Shown piece after piece: positions 11,091-19,847 of a stretch of DNA of 64,000 bases; position 1 is the stretch's first letter; each line of letters starts with the position of its first letter. The stretch is from Candidatus Symbiopectobacterium sp. NZEC151 (GTDB taxonomy: Bacteria > Pseudomonadota > Gammaproteobacteria > Enterobacterales > Enterobacteriaceae). Location of the stretch: positions 62,001 to 126,000 of the forward strand of contig NZ_JAGFPE010000002.1 of NCBI RefSeq assembly GCF_025962655.1. The letters run 5' to 3'. The position numbers and the translations under genes are program-made. The notes under the pieces were generated by a model. The model saw only the letters and a program-made list of their open reading frames with translations. It searched no databases and was not told the DNA's origin.

Positions 11091-12302
11091 ATGAATATTG
11101 TTATCACGTCTCGTTTCACCCTAGGTACAGCGCTGGGCACGCTGCTTGCCGTCAGCGTTGCCACATCGGCCCATGCGGAAGACGTCAATCTCAAGACGAT
11201 GATCCCCGGCGTACCACAAATCGACGCCGAGTCGTACATCCTGATTGATTACAACTCTGGCAAAGTGTTGGCGGAAATGAATGCCGATGCGCGCCGCGAT
11301 CCCGCCAGCCTGACCAAAATGATGACCAGTTATGTTATCGGGCAGGCGCTGAAATCCGGCAAGATCACCCAAAATGACATCGTGACCGTCGGTAAAGACG
11401 CCTGGGCAACCGGTAATCCGACCTTCCAGGGATCGTCGCTGATGTTCCTGAAACCGGGCGATCGCGTGCCGGTTTCACAACTCAGCCGCGGCATCATTCT
11501 GCAATCGGGTAATGATGCCTGCGTGGCGATGGCAGATTACGTGGCGGGTAGCCAGGATGCCTTCGTTAACCTGATGAATAACTATGTGAAAGCGTTGGGG
11601 TTGCAGAACACCACGTTCCAGACCGTGCACGGCCTGGATGCGCCGGGGCAACACAGCTCTGCGCGCGACATGGCGCTGATTGGTCAGGCATTGATTCGCG
11701 ATGTGCCGGATGAGTACGCCATTTACAAAGAAAGAGAGTTCACCTTTAACAACATCAAGCAGATGAACCGCAACGGTTTGCTGTGGGACAGCAGCCTGGC
11801 CGTTGACGGTATCAAAACCGGCCACACCAATGCGGCAGGCTACAATCTGGTTGCATCGGCGACCGAAGGTCAGATGCGTTTGATCTCGGTAGTGATGGGT
11901 GGACGCACCTTCAAAGGCCGCGAAACCGAGAGCAAAAAGTTGCTCACCTGGGGTTTCCGTTTCTTTGAAACCGTTGCTCCGCTGAAAGCCGGCAAAGAAT
12001 TTGCGTCTGAACCTGTCTGGTTCGGTGACAGCGACAGGGTTTCCCTGAGCGTGGAAAAAGATGCCTATCTCACCATCCCGCGCGGCCGGATGAAAGATCT
12101 GAAAGCCAGCTATGTACTCAATAATACCGAACTGCACGCACCGCTGAGCAAGAACCAGGTGGTTGGTACCATCAACTTCCAGTTGGATGGCAAAACCATT
12201 GAGCAGCGCCCGCTAGTGGTGATGAATGAAGTGAAAGAAGGGGGCATTTTTGGCCGCCTGTTTGACTACATTCGCCTGATGTTCCATCGCTGGTTGGGCT
12301 AA
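11091..12302 (+). CDS. dacA: D-alanyl-D-alanine carboxypeptidase PBP5
   Basis: 403 residues. Removes the terminal D-Ala from peptidoglycan pentapeptides and helps keep cell shape. A cleavable signal peptide ends near AHAED. The SXXK motif SLTK is near residue 72, SGN near 138 and KTG near 242. The C-terminus carries the amphipathic anchor ([17 protein letters not shown]) that holds it on the outer face of the inner membrane. It has its own terminator. Confidence 0.97.
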   Translation: MNIVITSRFTLGTALGTLLAVSVATSAHAEDVNLKTMIPGVPQIDAESYILIDYNSGKVLAEMNADARRDPASLTKMMTSYVIGQALKSGKITQNDIVTVGKDAWATGNPTFQGSSLMFLKPGDRVPVSQLSRGIILQSGNDACVAMADYVAGSQDAFVNLMNNYVKALGLQNTTFQTVHGLDAPGQHSSARDMALIGQALIRDVPDEYAIYKEREFTFNNIKQMNRNGLLWDSSLAVDGIKTGHTNAAGYNLVASATEGQMRLISVVMGGRTFKGRETESKKLLTWGFRFFETVAPLKAGKEFASEPVWFGDSDRVSLSVEKDAYLTIPRGRMKDLKASYVLNNTELHAPLSKNQVVGTINFQLDGKTIEQRPLVVMNEVKEGGIFGRLFDYIRLMFHRWLG

Positions 12303-12345
12303 GCCCTTGGGTTAGCCTTTTTTGGCCCCATATTCAGAGATGATT

Positions 12346-12370
12346 ACTCCCGCTGCGGCGGGAGTTTTAC
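12346..12370 (+). terminator. Rho-independent terminator of dacA
   Basis: A 7-bp GC stem (12347-12353 with 12358-12364), loop tgcg, then gtttta. The T-tract runs straight into the ERIC repeat starting near 12366. Confidence 0.8.
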
Positions 12371-12492
12371 CTTAAATAATTCGAGTTGCAGGAAGGCGGC
12401 AAGCGAATGAATCACGATGAGCTTACTCAGGTAAGTGATTCGGGTGAATGAGTGCAGCCAACGCACCCGCAGCTTGAAGTATGACGGGTATA
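12366..12492 (+). repeat. ERIC element (127 bp)
   Basis: A full-length enterobacterial repetitive intergenic consensus element. It has the family landmarks aataattcgagttgcagg, gagcttactcaggtaagtga and gcagccaacgcacc, and ends at tgacgggtata. It is nearly identical to the copy at 39565-39691. It lies between the dacA terminator and ybeD. Confidence 0.92.
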
Positions 12493-12562
12493 TACTTTAT
12501 GTTGAACCAAACGCTAGTGAACAGCGACGATCAGCATGGGCACCGATCCATCTGGAGAACAC

Positions 12563-12826
12563 ATGAAAACCAAACTCAATGAACTGCTCGAATTTCCCTG
12601 CTCATTCACCTATCGGGTGATGGGGCACGCGCAGCCAGAATTGGTAGACCGCGTTGTCGAAGTGGTGCAACGCCATGCGCCGGGTGACTATAGCCCGCAG
12701 GTCAAACCGAGCAGCAAGGGCAATTACCATTCGGTATCCATCACCATTACGGCCACCCACATTGAGCAAGTCGAGACGCTCTATGAAGAGCTGGGCGCTA
12801 TCGATATCGTGCGCGTCGTGCTGTAA
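12563..12826 (+). CDS. ybeD: YbeD (DUF493/UPF0250) protein
   Basis: 87 residues from ATG 12563, exactly the E. coli length, with the conserved [12 protein letters not shown] opening; GGAG lies 7 nt upstream. Small cytoplasmic ferredoxin-like (ACT-like) fold protein with the family string [20 protein letters not shown]. It is always found next to lipB, which hints at a link to lipoylation, but its role is unproven. Confidence 0.95.
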   Translation: MKTKLNELLEFPCSFTYRVMGHAQPELVDRVVEVVQRHAPGDYSPQVKPSSKGNYHSVSITITATHIEQVETLYEELGAIDIVRVVL

Positions 12827-12943
12827 GGGCTTGACCCCTGCTTGACCGGATAATCGCGGGAAAATGTGCATCAGCGCTGTTCGATGGCGCTTCCCGCGAC
12901 TATAATCGGCTCCATTGTTTTCCTTAACCTGAAGATTACGATT

Positions 12944-13630
12944 TTGCTACAGGATAAGATCATCGTGCGTCAGCTTGGCGTACAACCCTATGAGCCCGTT
13001 TCATTGGCGATGCACCGGTTTACCGATTTGCGTGACACACAGAGCGCGGATGAACTCTGGTTGGTGCAACACCCCCCCGTTTTTACCCAAGGCCAGGCTG
13101 GCAAAGCAGAGCATCTGCTTACTACCGGCGATATTCCGGTAATTCAGAGCGATCGCGGCGGCCAGGTAACCTATCACGGGCCGGGCCAGCAAGTGATGTA
13201 TGTGCTGATGGATTTAAAACGCCGAAAAGTGGGTGTGCGGGAACTGGTCACCGCCATTGAAAATACCGTGGTCGGCACGCTGGCGCAGTTCGGCATTGCC
13301 GCGCATGCTCGCGCCGATGCGCCGGGTGTCTATGTGCAGGAGTCCAAAATCTGTTCACTCGGGCTGCGCATTCGCAGAGGCTGTTCTTTCCACGGGCTGG
13401 CACTCAACATCAACATGGATCTGACACCATTCCTGCGCATTAACCCGTGCGGTTATGCGGGCATGGTGATGACGCAGGTCAGTCAGCAAGCCCCCGGTGT
13501 GGCGGTGGCAGATGTCGCCCCGGTGTTGGTAACCACCTTTATGCAACAGCTAGGTTACACGCAACAAGCGCCGCTGGTATGGGATTGGGCCACTCAGGGT
13601 GCCCCCGCACCGCAGGGTATGTCGGCGTGA
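12944..13630 (+). CDS. lipB: Octanoyl-[ACP]:protein N-octanoyltransferase
   Basis: 228 residues from TTG 12944. That start is chosen because the next residues, [11 protein letters not shown], align with the E. coli N-terminus; an in-frame ATG at 12866 would add 26 unrelated residues. It moves octanoyl groups from ACP to lipoyl domains, the first step of lipoate synthesis. Seen: [14 protein letters not shown], the catalytic Cys-Lys region [17 protein letters not shown], and NPCGYAGM. The C-terminus is somewhat longer than in E. coli. Confidence 0.94.
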   Translation: MLQDKIIVRQLGVQPYEPVSLAMHRFTDLRDTQSADELWLVQHPPVFTQGQAGKAEHLLTTGDIPVIQSDRGGQVTYHGPGQQVMYVLMDLKRRKVGVRELVTAIENTVVGTLAQFGIAAHARADAPGVYVQESKICSLGLRIRRGCSFHGLALNINMDLTPFLRINPCGYAGMVMTQVSQQAPGVAVADVAPVLVTTFMQQLGYTQQAPLVWDWATQGAPAPQGMSA

Positions 13631-13783
13631 AATCGCGCCGTTGGGTTTATGCCTATCGGTGCCAAATCACATTCCGTTTACATTATTTATGCATTTGTGC
13701 GACGTAAAGGCTGAATGTCAGCCAGCAAAGATGGTATAATTTTTATAGATTTTAAAAAAAAGTTTAACTAGAAACATAATCCA

Positions 13784-13813
13784 TTGAATCATAAGGTTTA
13801 AATTATGATTCAA
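13784..13813. promoter_or_regulatory. Perfect 11-bp inverted repeat in the lipA leader
   Basis: TTGAATCATAA (13784-13794) and its exact reverse complement (13803-13813) flank 8 nt. It lies in an AT-rich 170-bp gap 30 bp upstream of the conserved lipA start. It could be an operator or an RNA hairpin near the ribosome-binding region. It does not resemble the PdhR site known for E. coli lipA. Confidence 0.5.
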
Positions 13814-13843
13814 CCTGTGATTCAGAACTGGAACCTGGCTATC

Positions 13844-14809
13844 ATGAGTAAACCGATTCAGATGGAACGCGGTGTCAAATACCGCGATGCAGACAAAATG
13901 GCACTCATCCCGGTGCGCACCGTCGTCACTGAGCGGCAGGAGCTACTGCGTAAGCCTGAATGGATGAAAATCAAGTTACCTGCCGATTCCAGCCGTATTC
14001 AGGGCATCAAGGCGGCCATGCGCAAAAATGGCCTGCACTCCGTGTGTGAAGAAGCCTCCTGCCCGAATCTGGCCGAATGTTTCAACCACGGTACCGCAAC
14101 CTTCATGATTCTGGGTGCGATTTGTACCCGCCGCTGTCCGTTCTGCGACGTGGCACACGGCCGCCCGGTAACGCCCGATGCCAATGAGCCAGAGAAACTG
14201 GCACAGACCATTCATGACATGGGGCTGCGCTACGTGGTTATCACCTCCGTAGACCGGGATGACCTGCGCGACGGCGGCGCACAGCACTTCGCTGACTGTA
14301 TCGCCGCTATTCGCCGTAAAAACCCGCATATTCGCATTGAGACGCTGGTGCCCGATTTCCGCGGCCGAATGGATAAAGCGTTGGATATCCTGAACGTGAC
14401 GCCGCCAGACGTGTTCAACCATAACCTGGAAAACGTACCGCGCCTCTACCGTCAGGTACGCCCTGGTGCCAACTACGAATGGTCATTGAAGCTGCTTGAA
14501 AACTTCAAAGCCTTGCATCCCGAAATCCAGACCAAATCCGGCCTGATGGTTGGGTTGGGAGAAACCAATGCCGAGATCGTTGAGGTAATGCGTGACCTGC
14601 GCCGCCACGGCGTCACCATGTTGACGTTAGGGCAATATTTGCAGCCGAGTCGTCATCACCTACCGGTGAAACGCTATGTGAGCCCGGAAGAGTTCGATGA
14701 GATGAAAGCCGAGGCGATGGCGATGGGCTTTACCCACGCAGCCTGCGGCCCGTTCGTGCGCTCGTCGTATCACGCCGATCTGCAAGCGAAAGGGATTGAG
14801 GTCAAGTAA
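13844..14809 (+). CDS. lipA: Lipoyl synthase
   Basis: 321 residues from ATG 13844 (conserved [19 protein letters not shown]). An in-frame ATG at 13805 has a better AAGG site and would add 13 residues, so the start is not certain. Radical-SAM enzyme that inserts two sulfurs into octanoyl chains. The auxiliary cluster ligands are in [12 protein letters not shown] (about 68-79) and the SAM cluster in CTRRCPFC (about 94-101). The C-terminal family strings are intact. Confidence 0.97.
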   Translation: MSKPIQMERGVKYRDADKMALIPVRTVVTERQELLRKPEWMKIKLPADSSRIQGIKAAMRKNGLHSVCEEASCPNLAECFNHGTATFMILGAICTRRCPFCDVAHGRPVTPDANEPEKLAQTIHDMGLRYVVITSVDRDDLRDGGAQHFADCIAAIRRKNPHIRIETLVPDFRGRMDKALDILNVTPPDVFNHNLENVPRLYRQVRPGANYEWSLKLLENFKALHPEIQTKSGLMVGLGETNAEIVEVMRDLRRHGVTMLTLGQYLQPSRHHLPVKRYVSPEEFDEMKAEAMAMGFTHAACGPFVRSSYHADLQAKGIEVK

Positions 14810-14870
14810 GCACGCAGGGTGTAACAATATTTAGTTACACATTGAAGGTGTTGCTGGTATATCTCGTGCA

Positions 14871-14897
14871 AAAGGGCGGCCACCGGGCCGTCCTTTT
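14871..14897. terminator. Bidirectional terminator between lipA and tatE
   Basis: A GC-rich stem (aagggcggcc with ggccgtcctt, one G-U pair) closes a short loop and has a T-run on each strand. It serves the convergent lipA (+) and tatE (-). Confidence 0.8.
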
Positions 14898-14909
14898 TGA
14901 TAACGCCGA

Positions 14910-15119
14910 TTAATCCTTGTTATGACGAATTTCACCGGCAGGCGCTGTGTCGTCCCCTGCGGTAGTCGGTTTCACTGACTGATCGTCATTCATCGCTTTC
15001 TTAAAGCCTTTGATTGCTGCCCCCAAATCACCGCCCAACGAGCGCAGTTTATTGGTGCCGAACAGTAAAACAATCAGTGCGCCAATCACCAACAGCTTGG
15101 CAATGCTAATACCTTCCAT
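14910..15119 (-). CDS. tatE: Sec-independent translocase protein TatE/TatA family
   Basis: 69 residues from ATG 15119 (a GTG lies one codon upstream). One N-terminal transmembrane helix ([18 protein letters not shown]), then the amphipathic helix [20 protein letters not shown], then a polar tail: the TatA/E plan. TatE is a minor, partly redundant subunit of the twin-arginine export pore. It follows lipA as in E. coli but points the other way. Confidence 0.88.
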   Translation of the reverse strand: MEGISIAKLLVIGALIVLLFGTNKLRSLGGDLGAAIKGFKKAMNDDQSVKPTTAGDDTAPAGEIRHNKD

Positions 15120-15298
15120 CACACACCTACCTGATTACGAATACTGGAATACCAGCGAAAAAATACCGATATTGTTTATTTATGCCTACTACAGCGCGAA
15201 CACAACATCCATTTGTAACAAAATTAGACCCTACTGCTGATACGTCTATTGCCAGTGCTTGAATCCAGATACCTATCCCCGCTACACTGTTTTTGTCA

Positions 15299-15349
15299 CA
15301 TGGAGATGGCATTCCTCCCTAACCGCCTTTTGGGCTGATGATGCCTACG
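15299..15349 (+). ncRNA. Fluoride riboswitch (crcB motif)
   Basis: The aptamer reads GGAGATGGCATTCCTCC, then CTAACCGCC, a short loop, and GGCTGATGATGCCTAC. This matches the published Pseudomonas syringae crcB-motif aptamer nearly base for base, including GGCATTCCTCC and CTGATGATGCCTAC. It sits 80 bp upstream of crcB, a fluoride channel gene, the classic target of this riboswitch. It binds fluoride and should turn the gene on. Confidence 0.93.
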
Positions 15350-15373
15350 TACGCCTCAGAGCAGGCGCGTAGG
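15344..15373 (+). promoter_or_regulatory. Probable expression platform of the fluoride riboswitch
   Basis: CCTACG-ta-CGCC (15344-15355) pairs with GGCG-CGTAGG (15364-15373): a 10-bp stem with a 2-nt bulge. Its 5' arm is the 3' edge of the aptamer, so the two folds compete. There is no T-run, which favours control of translation or a Rho-type mechanism over intrinsic termination. Confidence 0.55.
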
Positions 15374-15429
15374 AGTCTGCCCGCTCTGTATCACTTTCAG
15401 CGTCAAATAATGCACAACTCGAGGTCATT

Positions 15430-15813
15430 ATGTGGATGATGTTTCTTGCCGTGTTTATCGGCGGCGGAGCGGGAAGCGTTGCCCGTTGGGCACTGGGAAT
15501 GCGCTATAACACCACCGCGGTGTCAGTGTTGCCTTTAGGTACGCTAATGGCAAACCTGATCGGGGCTTTCGTCATCGGCGGCGCACTCGCCTATTTTTCC
15601 CGTCATGCGGAGTTGCCATCGCATTGGAAGCTGCTGATAACCACCGGACTGTGCGGCGGATTGACCACATTTTCCACCTTCTCGGCGGAGACGTTCCTGT
15701 TTATCAATCAAGGCCAACTCTCAGCGGCTGCCATCAACATTCTATGTAATCTGGCGGGTTCACTGCTCATGACGGCGCTGGCATTCGCACTGGTTAACGG
15801 GATGGCATCCTGA
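15430..15813 (+). CDS. crcB: Fluoride ion channel CrcB/FluC
   Basis: 127 residues with four hydrophobic helices, the usual size. It forms a dual-topology dimer in the inner membrane that exports fluoride. Family strings are seen: GGGAGSVARW near residue 11, GTLMANLIGAF near 37, and GLCGGLTTFSTFSAE near 76, which carries the Phe-box and central sodium-site residues. GAGG lies upstream of ATG 15430. The fluoride riboswitch in its leader confirms the role. Confidence 0.97.
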   Translation: MWMMFLAVFIGGGAGSVARWALGMRYNTTAVSVLPLGTLMANLIGAFVIGGALAYFSRHAELPSHWKLLITTGLCGGLTTFSTFSAETFLFINQGQLSAAAINILCNLAGSLLMTALAFALVNGMAS

Positions 15814-15820
15814 AAACAGG

Positions 15821-15851
15821 ATAAAAAAAACCCGCCGTGAGGCGGGTTTTC
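15821..15851. terminator. Bidirectional terminator crcB/cspE
   Basis: An 8-bp stem (aacccgcc with ggcgggtt), loop gtga, flanked by an A-run and a T-run so that it works on both strands. It separates convergent crcB and cspE. Confidence 0.88.
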
Positions 15852-15866
15852 AAGAAATCGGTATTA

Positions 15867-16076
15867 TTAAATAGCGATAACGTTAGCCGCAGATGGGCCT
15901 TTAGCACCGTCAGTGATTTCAAACTCTACGCGCTGACCTTCAGCCAGAGTTTTGAAGCCATTGCTCATGATTGCAGAGAAGTGTACGAATACATCTTTGC
16001 TGCCGTCTTCCGGAGTGATGAAACCAAAACCTTTGGACTCATTGAACCACTTAACGCTACCTTTAATCTTAGACAT
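15867..16076 (-). CDS. cspE: Cold shock-like protein CspE
   Basis: 69 residues from ATG 16076 ([20 protein letters not shown]); 11 further upstream codons are in frame but not conserved. Single OB-fold with the RNP1 motif KGFGFI and RNP2 motif DVFVHF. Acts as an RNA chaperone and transcription antiterminator. The neighbourhood next to crcB is as in E. coli. The leader upstream is long and AT-rich, as is usual for csp mRNAs. Confidence 0.96.
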   Translation of the reverse strand: MSKIKGSVKWFNESKGFGFITPEDGSKDVFVHFSAIMSNGFKTLAEGQRVEFEITDGAKGPSAANVIAI

Positions 16077-16296
16077 CAAACTTACCTTTAACATGAATGA
16101 AAGACACAAAATGTGTGTCCGGTACAGTACAGCAATTAGTAACGCATTTGTCCAGTTGAACTTGGATAAAAAGTGATGAAAATCGCTAAATAAGCGCTCC
16201 GATTTACCAATAGTTTGAAATGGGGCACCTTTGTTACCGTTTTCTCCCTACACACTGTGTCGGGTAACCGTAAATGACCCACAGGATAAACGAACA

Positions 16297-16995
16297 ATGA
16301 AAACCCTTGGATTGATTGGCGGCATGAGTTGGGAATCCACCGTGCCCTACTACCGTCTCATTAATGAGCGCGTTCAACAGCGTCTGGGGGGCTTACACTC
16401 AGCGAAACTGATACTGCATAGCGTAGATTTTCACGATATCGAGCAGCTTCAGGCGCAAGGCGCATGGGCGCAGGCCGCACTGCAGCTTTCTAAAATAGCC
16501 ATCGGGCTAGGTCAGGCAGGTGCAGAAGCGATTGTCATCTGTACCAACACCATGCACAAGGTGGCCGATGACGTTGAAAGCGCCAGTCAATTGCCGGTAG
16601 TGCATATCGCCGATGCCACTGCCAACAGCCTGAAACAGCATGGCATGACGCGCGTTGGCTTATTGGGGACCCGCTATACCATGGAGCAGGAATTTTACCG
16701 TGGTCGCTTACAGGAGCGCCACGGCATTGATGTCATCATTCCGCAGCCCGATCAGCGCGATGAGATCAATCGGGTCATTTACGACGAGCTGTGCCGCGGC
16801 GTATTGAGCGACCGTTCACGGCAGGCGTTTCGCCTTATTATCGACAAGCTTGCCCAGCAAGGTGCTCAGGGGGTGATCCTCGGCTGTACCGAAATTCCCC
16901 TTTTAATCCAGCAATCCGATACGAAAATTCCCCTTTTTGATACCAGCCACCTACATGCCATCGCCGCTGCGGACTACGCATTAGAAAATAACTAA
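16297..16995 (+). CDS. Aspartate/glutamate racemase family protein (YgeA-like)
   Basis: 232 residues from ATG 16297. Cofactor-independent racemase fold with two catalytic cysteines in VICTNTMHK (near residue 85) and LGCTEIPLL (near 196), and the opening MKTLGLIGGMSWEST. The closest known relative by motif is E. coli YgeA, a broad-specificity amino acid racemase. The exact substrate is not visible. It stands alone, between the end of the minute-14 block and ypfM. Confidence 0.85.
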   Translation: MKTLGLIGGMSWESTVPYYRLINERVQQRLGGLHSAKLILHSVDFHDIEQLQAQGAWAQAALQLSKIAIGLGQAGAEAIVICTNTMHKVADDVESASQLPVVHIADATANSLKQHGMTRVGLLGTRYTMEQEFYRGRLQERHGIDVIIPQPDQRDEINRVIYDELCRGVLSDRSRQAFRLIIDKLAQQGAQGVILGCTEIPLLIQQSDTKIPLFDTSHLHAIAAADYALENN

Positions 16996-17082
16996 TTGAT
17001 ATATATTCATAAATAAGGTAATCATTGTTTTAAATCACAATTTCCTGACTAAAACACTCAAGATTTCCTCATTTTAGCCATG

Positions 17083-17118
17083 AAAAAAGGCAGTCAGAAC
17101 GTTCTGACTGCCTTTGCA
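17083..17118. terminator. Perfect 30-bp palindrome, bidirectional terminator
   Basis: aaaggcagtcagaac (17086-17100) is followed at once by its reverse complement (17101-17115). An A-run leads in and a T-run follows. It terminates the racemase gene from the left and ypfM from the right. Confidence 0.85.
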
Positions 17119-17185
17119 TTGGGTGGAATGTTGTTCCTGGTTCTGTACTCAAATCTATCAATGGGAAAAACTAGGTAGCCGATAA

Positions 17186-17248
17186 TTATTTTTTACGTAG
17201 CATTTCTTCAATGAAGTCTTTCCAGTGACGCACTTCTACTTCTATCAT
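17186..17248 (-). CDS. ypfM: Small protein YpfM (20 residues)
   Basis: The peptide MIEVEVRHWKDFIEEMLRKK closely matches the 19-residue E. coli small protein YpfM. The ATG at 17248 is preceded by AGGGGG 8 nt upstream. It sits directly upstream of and divergent from yffB, as in E. coli. The function is unknown; the sequence suggests one amphipathic helix. The longer reading frame to 17401 has no conserved extension. Confidence 0.8.
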   Translation of the reverse strand: MIEVEVRHWKDFIEEMLRKK

Positions 17249-17445
17249 CATGTCCCCCTGGTGGTTAACTGCGGCCATTATACGCCCACTTTTTGACCAG
17301 CGAAACGTTTTCCTGTCGAATAAAAAGCGAACAAGATCCCATTCTGCGCAGATTGCATCGGTGGATCTCCCGGCCATTTTTCGGCATGCTGACATATCCA
17401 CATGCCGCCTTAGTGGCCTCCCGATGAGAAAGGACTGTTATCACC

Positions 17446-17808
17446 ATGACGCTGATGATGTACGGTATCAAAAACTGCGATACCATCAAAAAAGCACGAC
17501 GCTGGCTGGAAGCGCATCAGGTTGCCTATCAGTTTCATGATTACCGTGTTGATGGGTTAGAGCACGCTCAGTTAACCGCCTTTATCCGCCTTGTCGGTGA
17601 TTGGCAACCGTTGATCAATACGCGCGGTACCACCTGGCGTCAGTTAAGCGACGCTGAGCGCGCCGCCGTCACCGATGCCGAAAGCGCCTGCGCCCTGCTG
17701 CTGGCTCATCCTGCCTTGATCAAACGCCCGCTGCTGGTGAGCGGGGAGCGCGCCCTGTTAGGCTTTAATGCCGAAAGTTACCACGCCTTTACCGCGGAGA
17801 AAGAGTGA
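17446..17808 (+). CDS. yffB: ArsC/Spx-family thioredoxin-fold protein YffB
   Basis: 120 residues with the opening [20 protein letters not shown] of E. coli YffB. It has a single active-site Cys (KNCDTIKK) rather than CXXC and the later motif IKRPLL. It belongs to the arsenate-reductase-like family; glutathione-dependent thiol reduction is proposed for this group, but the physiological role is unclear. dapE starts 1 bp after its stop. Confidence 0.9.
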   Translation: MTLMMYGIKNCDTIKKARRWLEAHQVAYQFHDYRVDGLEHAQLTAFIRLVGDWQPLINTRGTTWRQLSDAERAAVTDAESACALLLAHPALIKRPLLVSGERALLGFNAESYHAFTAEKE

Positions 17809-17809
17809 G

Positions 17810-18937
17810 ATGTCCTGCCCCGTACTGGAACTTGCACAACAATTGATTAAACGCCCGTCGCTCAGCCCGCGCGATGAAGGGTGTCAGGCCCTGCTGATTG
17901 AACGTCTGAAAGCGGTGGGCTTTACCATTGAAAAAATGGATTTCGGCGATACCGAGAATCTCTGGGCATGGCGCGGTGAAGGCAAAACGCTGGCGTTTGC
18001 CGGGCATACCGACGTGGTGCCGAGCGGCGATGCCAGCCGCTGGCAGCATCCACCGTTTGAACCCACCCTGCGCGATGGCTTTTTGTATGGGCGCGGCGCG
18101 GCAGACATGAAAGGATCGGTTGCAGCCATGGTGGTGGCCGCCGAGCGGTTTGTACAGGCCAATCCCCATCATCAGGGCCGTCTGGCGTTTCTGATTACCT
18201 CAGATGAAGAAGCCAGTGCGGTGAACGGCACGGTGAAGGTGGTTGAGGCGTTAATAGCCCGTAACGAGCGCCTGGATTACTGTCTGGTGGGCGAACCCTC
18301 CAGCACCAGCAAACTGGGCGATGTGGTGAAAAACGGGCGCCGTGGCTCTATCACCGCCAATCTGACCGTGCATGGCGTACAAGGCCACGTTGCCTATCCG
18401 CATTTGGCCGACAACCCGGTGCATCGCGCCATGGAAGCTCTGAATGAATTGGTGGTCACCGAATGGGATCAGGGCAATGCTTTCTTTCCTCCCACCAGCA
18501 TGCAAATTGCCAATATCAATGCGGGCACCGGCAGCAATAATGTGATCCCCGGCGAGCTGGTGGTGCAGTTTAATTTCCGCTTTAGCACCGAGTTGACGGA
18601 CGAGGTGATCAAAGCGCGCGTCGCCGCCCTGCTGGATCGCCATCAGCTTAACTACACGCTGAACTGGAATCTCTCCGGCCAACCGTTTTTAACCCCGCCA
18701 GGAGATCTGGTCGATGCCGTGGTGACCGCCGTTGAGCATTACAGCGAAATAACCCCGGAGTTGCTGACCAATGGCGGTACCTCGGATGGGCGCTTTATCG
18801 CGCAGATGGGCGCACAAGTGGTGGAGCTTGGCCCGGTAAACGCCACCATCCATAAAGTGGACGAGTGCGTCAGCGCCGCCGATCTGCAACTACTGAGCCG
18901 TATTTATCAACGCATTATGGAGCAGCTCATCGCATGA
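17810..18937 (+). CDS. dapE: Succinyl-diaminopimelate desuccinylase
   Basis: 375 residues from ATG 17810, the E. coli length. Di-zinc M20 amidohydrolase that releases LL-diaminopimelate for lysine and peptidoglycan synthesis. Metal-ligand and catalytic motifs are visible: [32 protein letters not shown] and the C-terminal ATIHKVDE. The dapA gene of the same pathway lies at 36.5 kb. Confidence 0.97.
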   Translation: MSCPVLELAQQLIKRPSLSPRDEGCQALLIERLKAVGFTIEKMDFGDTENLWAWRGEGKTLAFAGHTDVVPSGDASRWQHPPFEPTLRDGFLYGRGAADMKGSVAAMVVAAERFVQANPHHQGRLAFLITSDEEASAVNGTVKVVEALIARNERLDYCLVGEPSSTSKLGDVVKNGRRGSITANLTVHGVQGHVAYPHLADNPVHRAMEALNELVVTEWDQGNAFFPPTSMQIANINAGTGSNNVIPGELVVQFNFRFSTELTDEVIKARVAALLDRHQLNYTLNWNLSGQPFLTPPGDLVDAVVTAVEHYSEITPELLTNGGTSDGRFIAQMGAQVVELGPVNATIHKVDECVSAADLQLLSRIYQRIMEQLIA

Positions 18938-19608
18938 TGACGCACGCCATGCTCACGGGGAAAACCCGTGAGCACCTTGTCCCGCTCGGTGAGGCACACA
19001 GCCTGCAACCGGCCGCCCTCGCCGCCTTTACTGGCTTACAGCAGGCGGCTGCACGTGATGGCTTTAATCTACAACCCGCCAGCACCTTTCGTGACTTTGC
19101 CCGCCAGCGCCACATCTGGAATCAAAAATTCGACGGCGAGCGCCCGCTGCTGGATAAAAACAGCCAGCCGCTGGTGGCGGCAACGCTTCCCGTGGCGCAA
19201 CGCTGTGCCGCGATATTGCGTTGGTCTGCCCTGCCGGGTGCCAGCCGCCATCACTGGGGTACCGAGCTTGATATTTACGATCCGTCACGCCTGCCTCAAG
19301 GGGCTCGTCTGCAGCTGGAGCCGTGGGAATATCAGGCGGGCGGCTATTTTGCTGAACTAAGCGACTGGCTCACGGCGCATATGGCGCAGTTCGATTTTTA
19401 CCGACCCTTTGCCCACGATCGCGGCGGCGTTGCCGTGGAACCCTGGCACATCAGCTACCAGCCCTTGTCCAGACCGGCAGCCCAACAGTTGACGCCAGAG
19501 GTTATTCTGGCGGCCTGGCAACATGAAGATATCGCGGGGGATGTCTGGTTACGCCCGAATCTGCCTGATATTTTTTCCCGCTTTATCACGAATATCGATG
19601 AGGATTGA
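18934..19608 (+). CDS. M15-family D,D/L,D-carboxypeptidase
   Basis: 224 residues from ATG 18934, which overlaps the dapE stop (ATGA). VanY/LAS-type zinc peptidase: zinc ligands in [13 protein letters not shown] near residue 108 and EPWHISY near 170, plus the family string [10 protein letters not shown]. No clear signal peptide is seen. It probably trims muropeptides. The coupling to dapE fits a cell-wall precursor or recycling role. No E. coli counterpart is present at this position. Confidence 0.85.
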   Translation: MMTHAMLTGKTREHLVPLGEAHSLQPAALAAFTGLQQAAARDGFNLQPASTFRDFARQRHIWNQKFDGERPLLDKNSQPLVAATLPVAQRCAAILRWSALPGASRHHWGTELDIYDPSRLPQGARLQLEPWEYQAGGYFAELSDWLTAHMAQFDFYRPFAHDRGGVAVEPWHISYQPLSRPAAQQLTPEVILAAWQHEDIAGDVWLRPNLPDIFSRFITNIDED

Positions 19609-19610
19609 AC

Positions 19611-19799
19611 ATGTCCTGGCTGGCTGATTACTGGTGGGTGATTCTGATTATTCTGGTTGGCATGGTGATTAACGGCATGAAAGAACTGAGCCGCCTCGAC
19701 CATAAGCGCTTCCTCAAGAATAAACCGGAGTTGCCTCCCCACAGAGACAACAACGCCGAGTGGGATAAGGAAGATGACTGGCCGGAGAAAAAGCCCTGA
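19611..19799 (+). CDS. ypfN: YpfN (UPF0370) membrane protein
   Basis: 62 residues from ATG 19611 (a TTG two codons earlier is possible), with GAGG just upstream. One N-terminal transmembrane segment ([18 protein letters not shown]) is followed by the conserved cytoplasmic tail [18 protein letters not shown] and an acidic Trp-containing end. It matches E. coli YpfN in sequence and place. The function is unknown. Confidence 0.92.
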   Translation: MSWLADYWWVILIILVGMVINGMKELSRLDHKRFLKNKPELPPHRDNNAEWDKEDDWPEKKP

Positions 19800-19847
19800 G
19801 GCATTTCCCCACCAGCCTGTTGCCTGCGGGCCGCTTTTAACAACACG

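Larger units (their letters stand above)
15120..15429 (+). other. Intergenic region tatE/crcB
   Basis: This 310-bp gap holds the divergent control regions. The left 170 bp is AT-rich and should contain the tatE promoter. The right 130 bp is the fluoride riboswitch leader of crcB. No open frame with coding character was seen. Confidence 0.6.

Noticed and set aside
17249-17401. N-terminal extension of ypfM to a 71-residue protein
   Set aside because: The extension is not like any known YpfM, and a strong ribosome-binding site sits directly before the 20-residue version.
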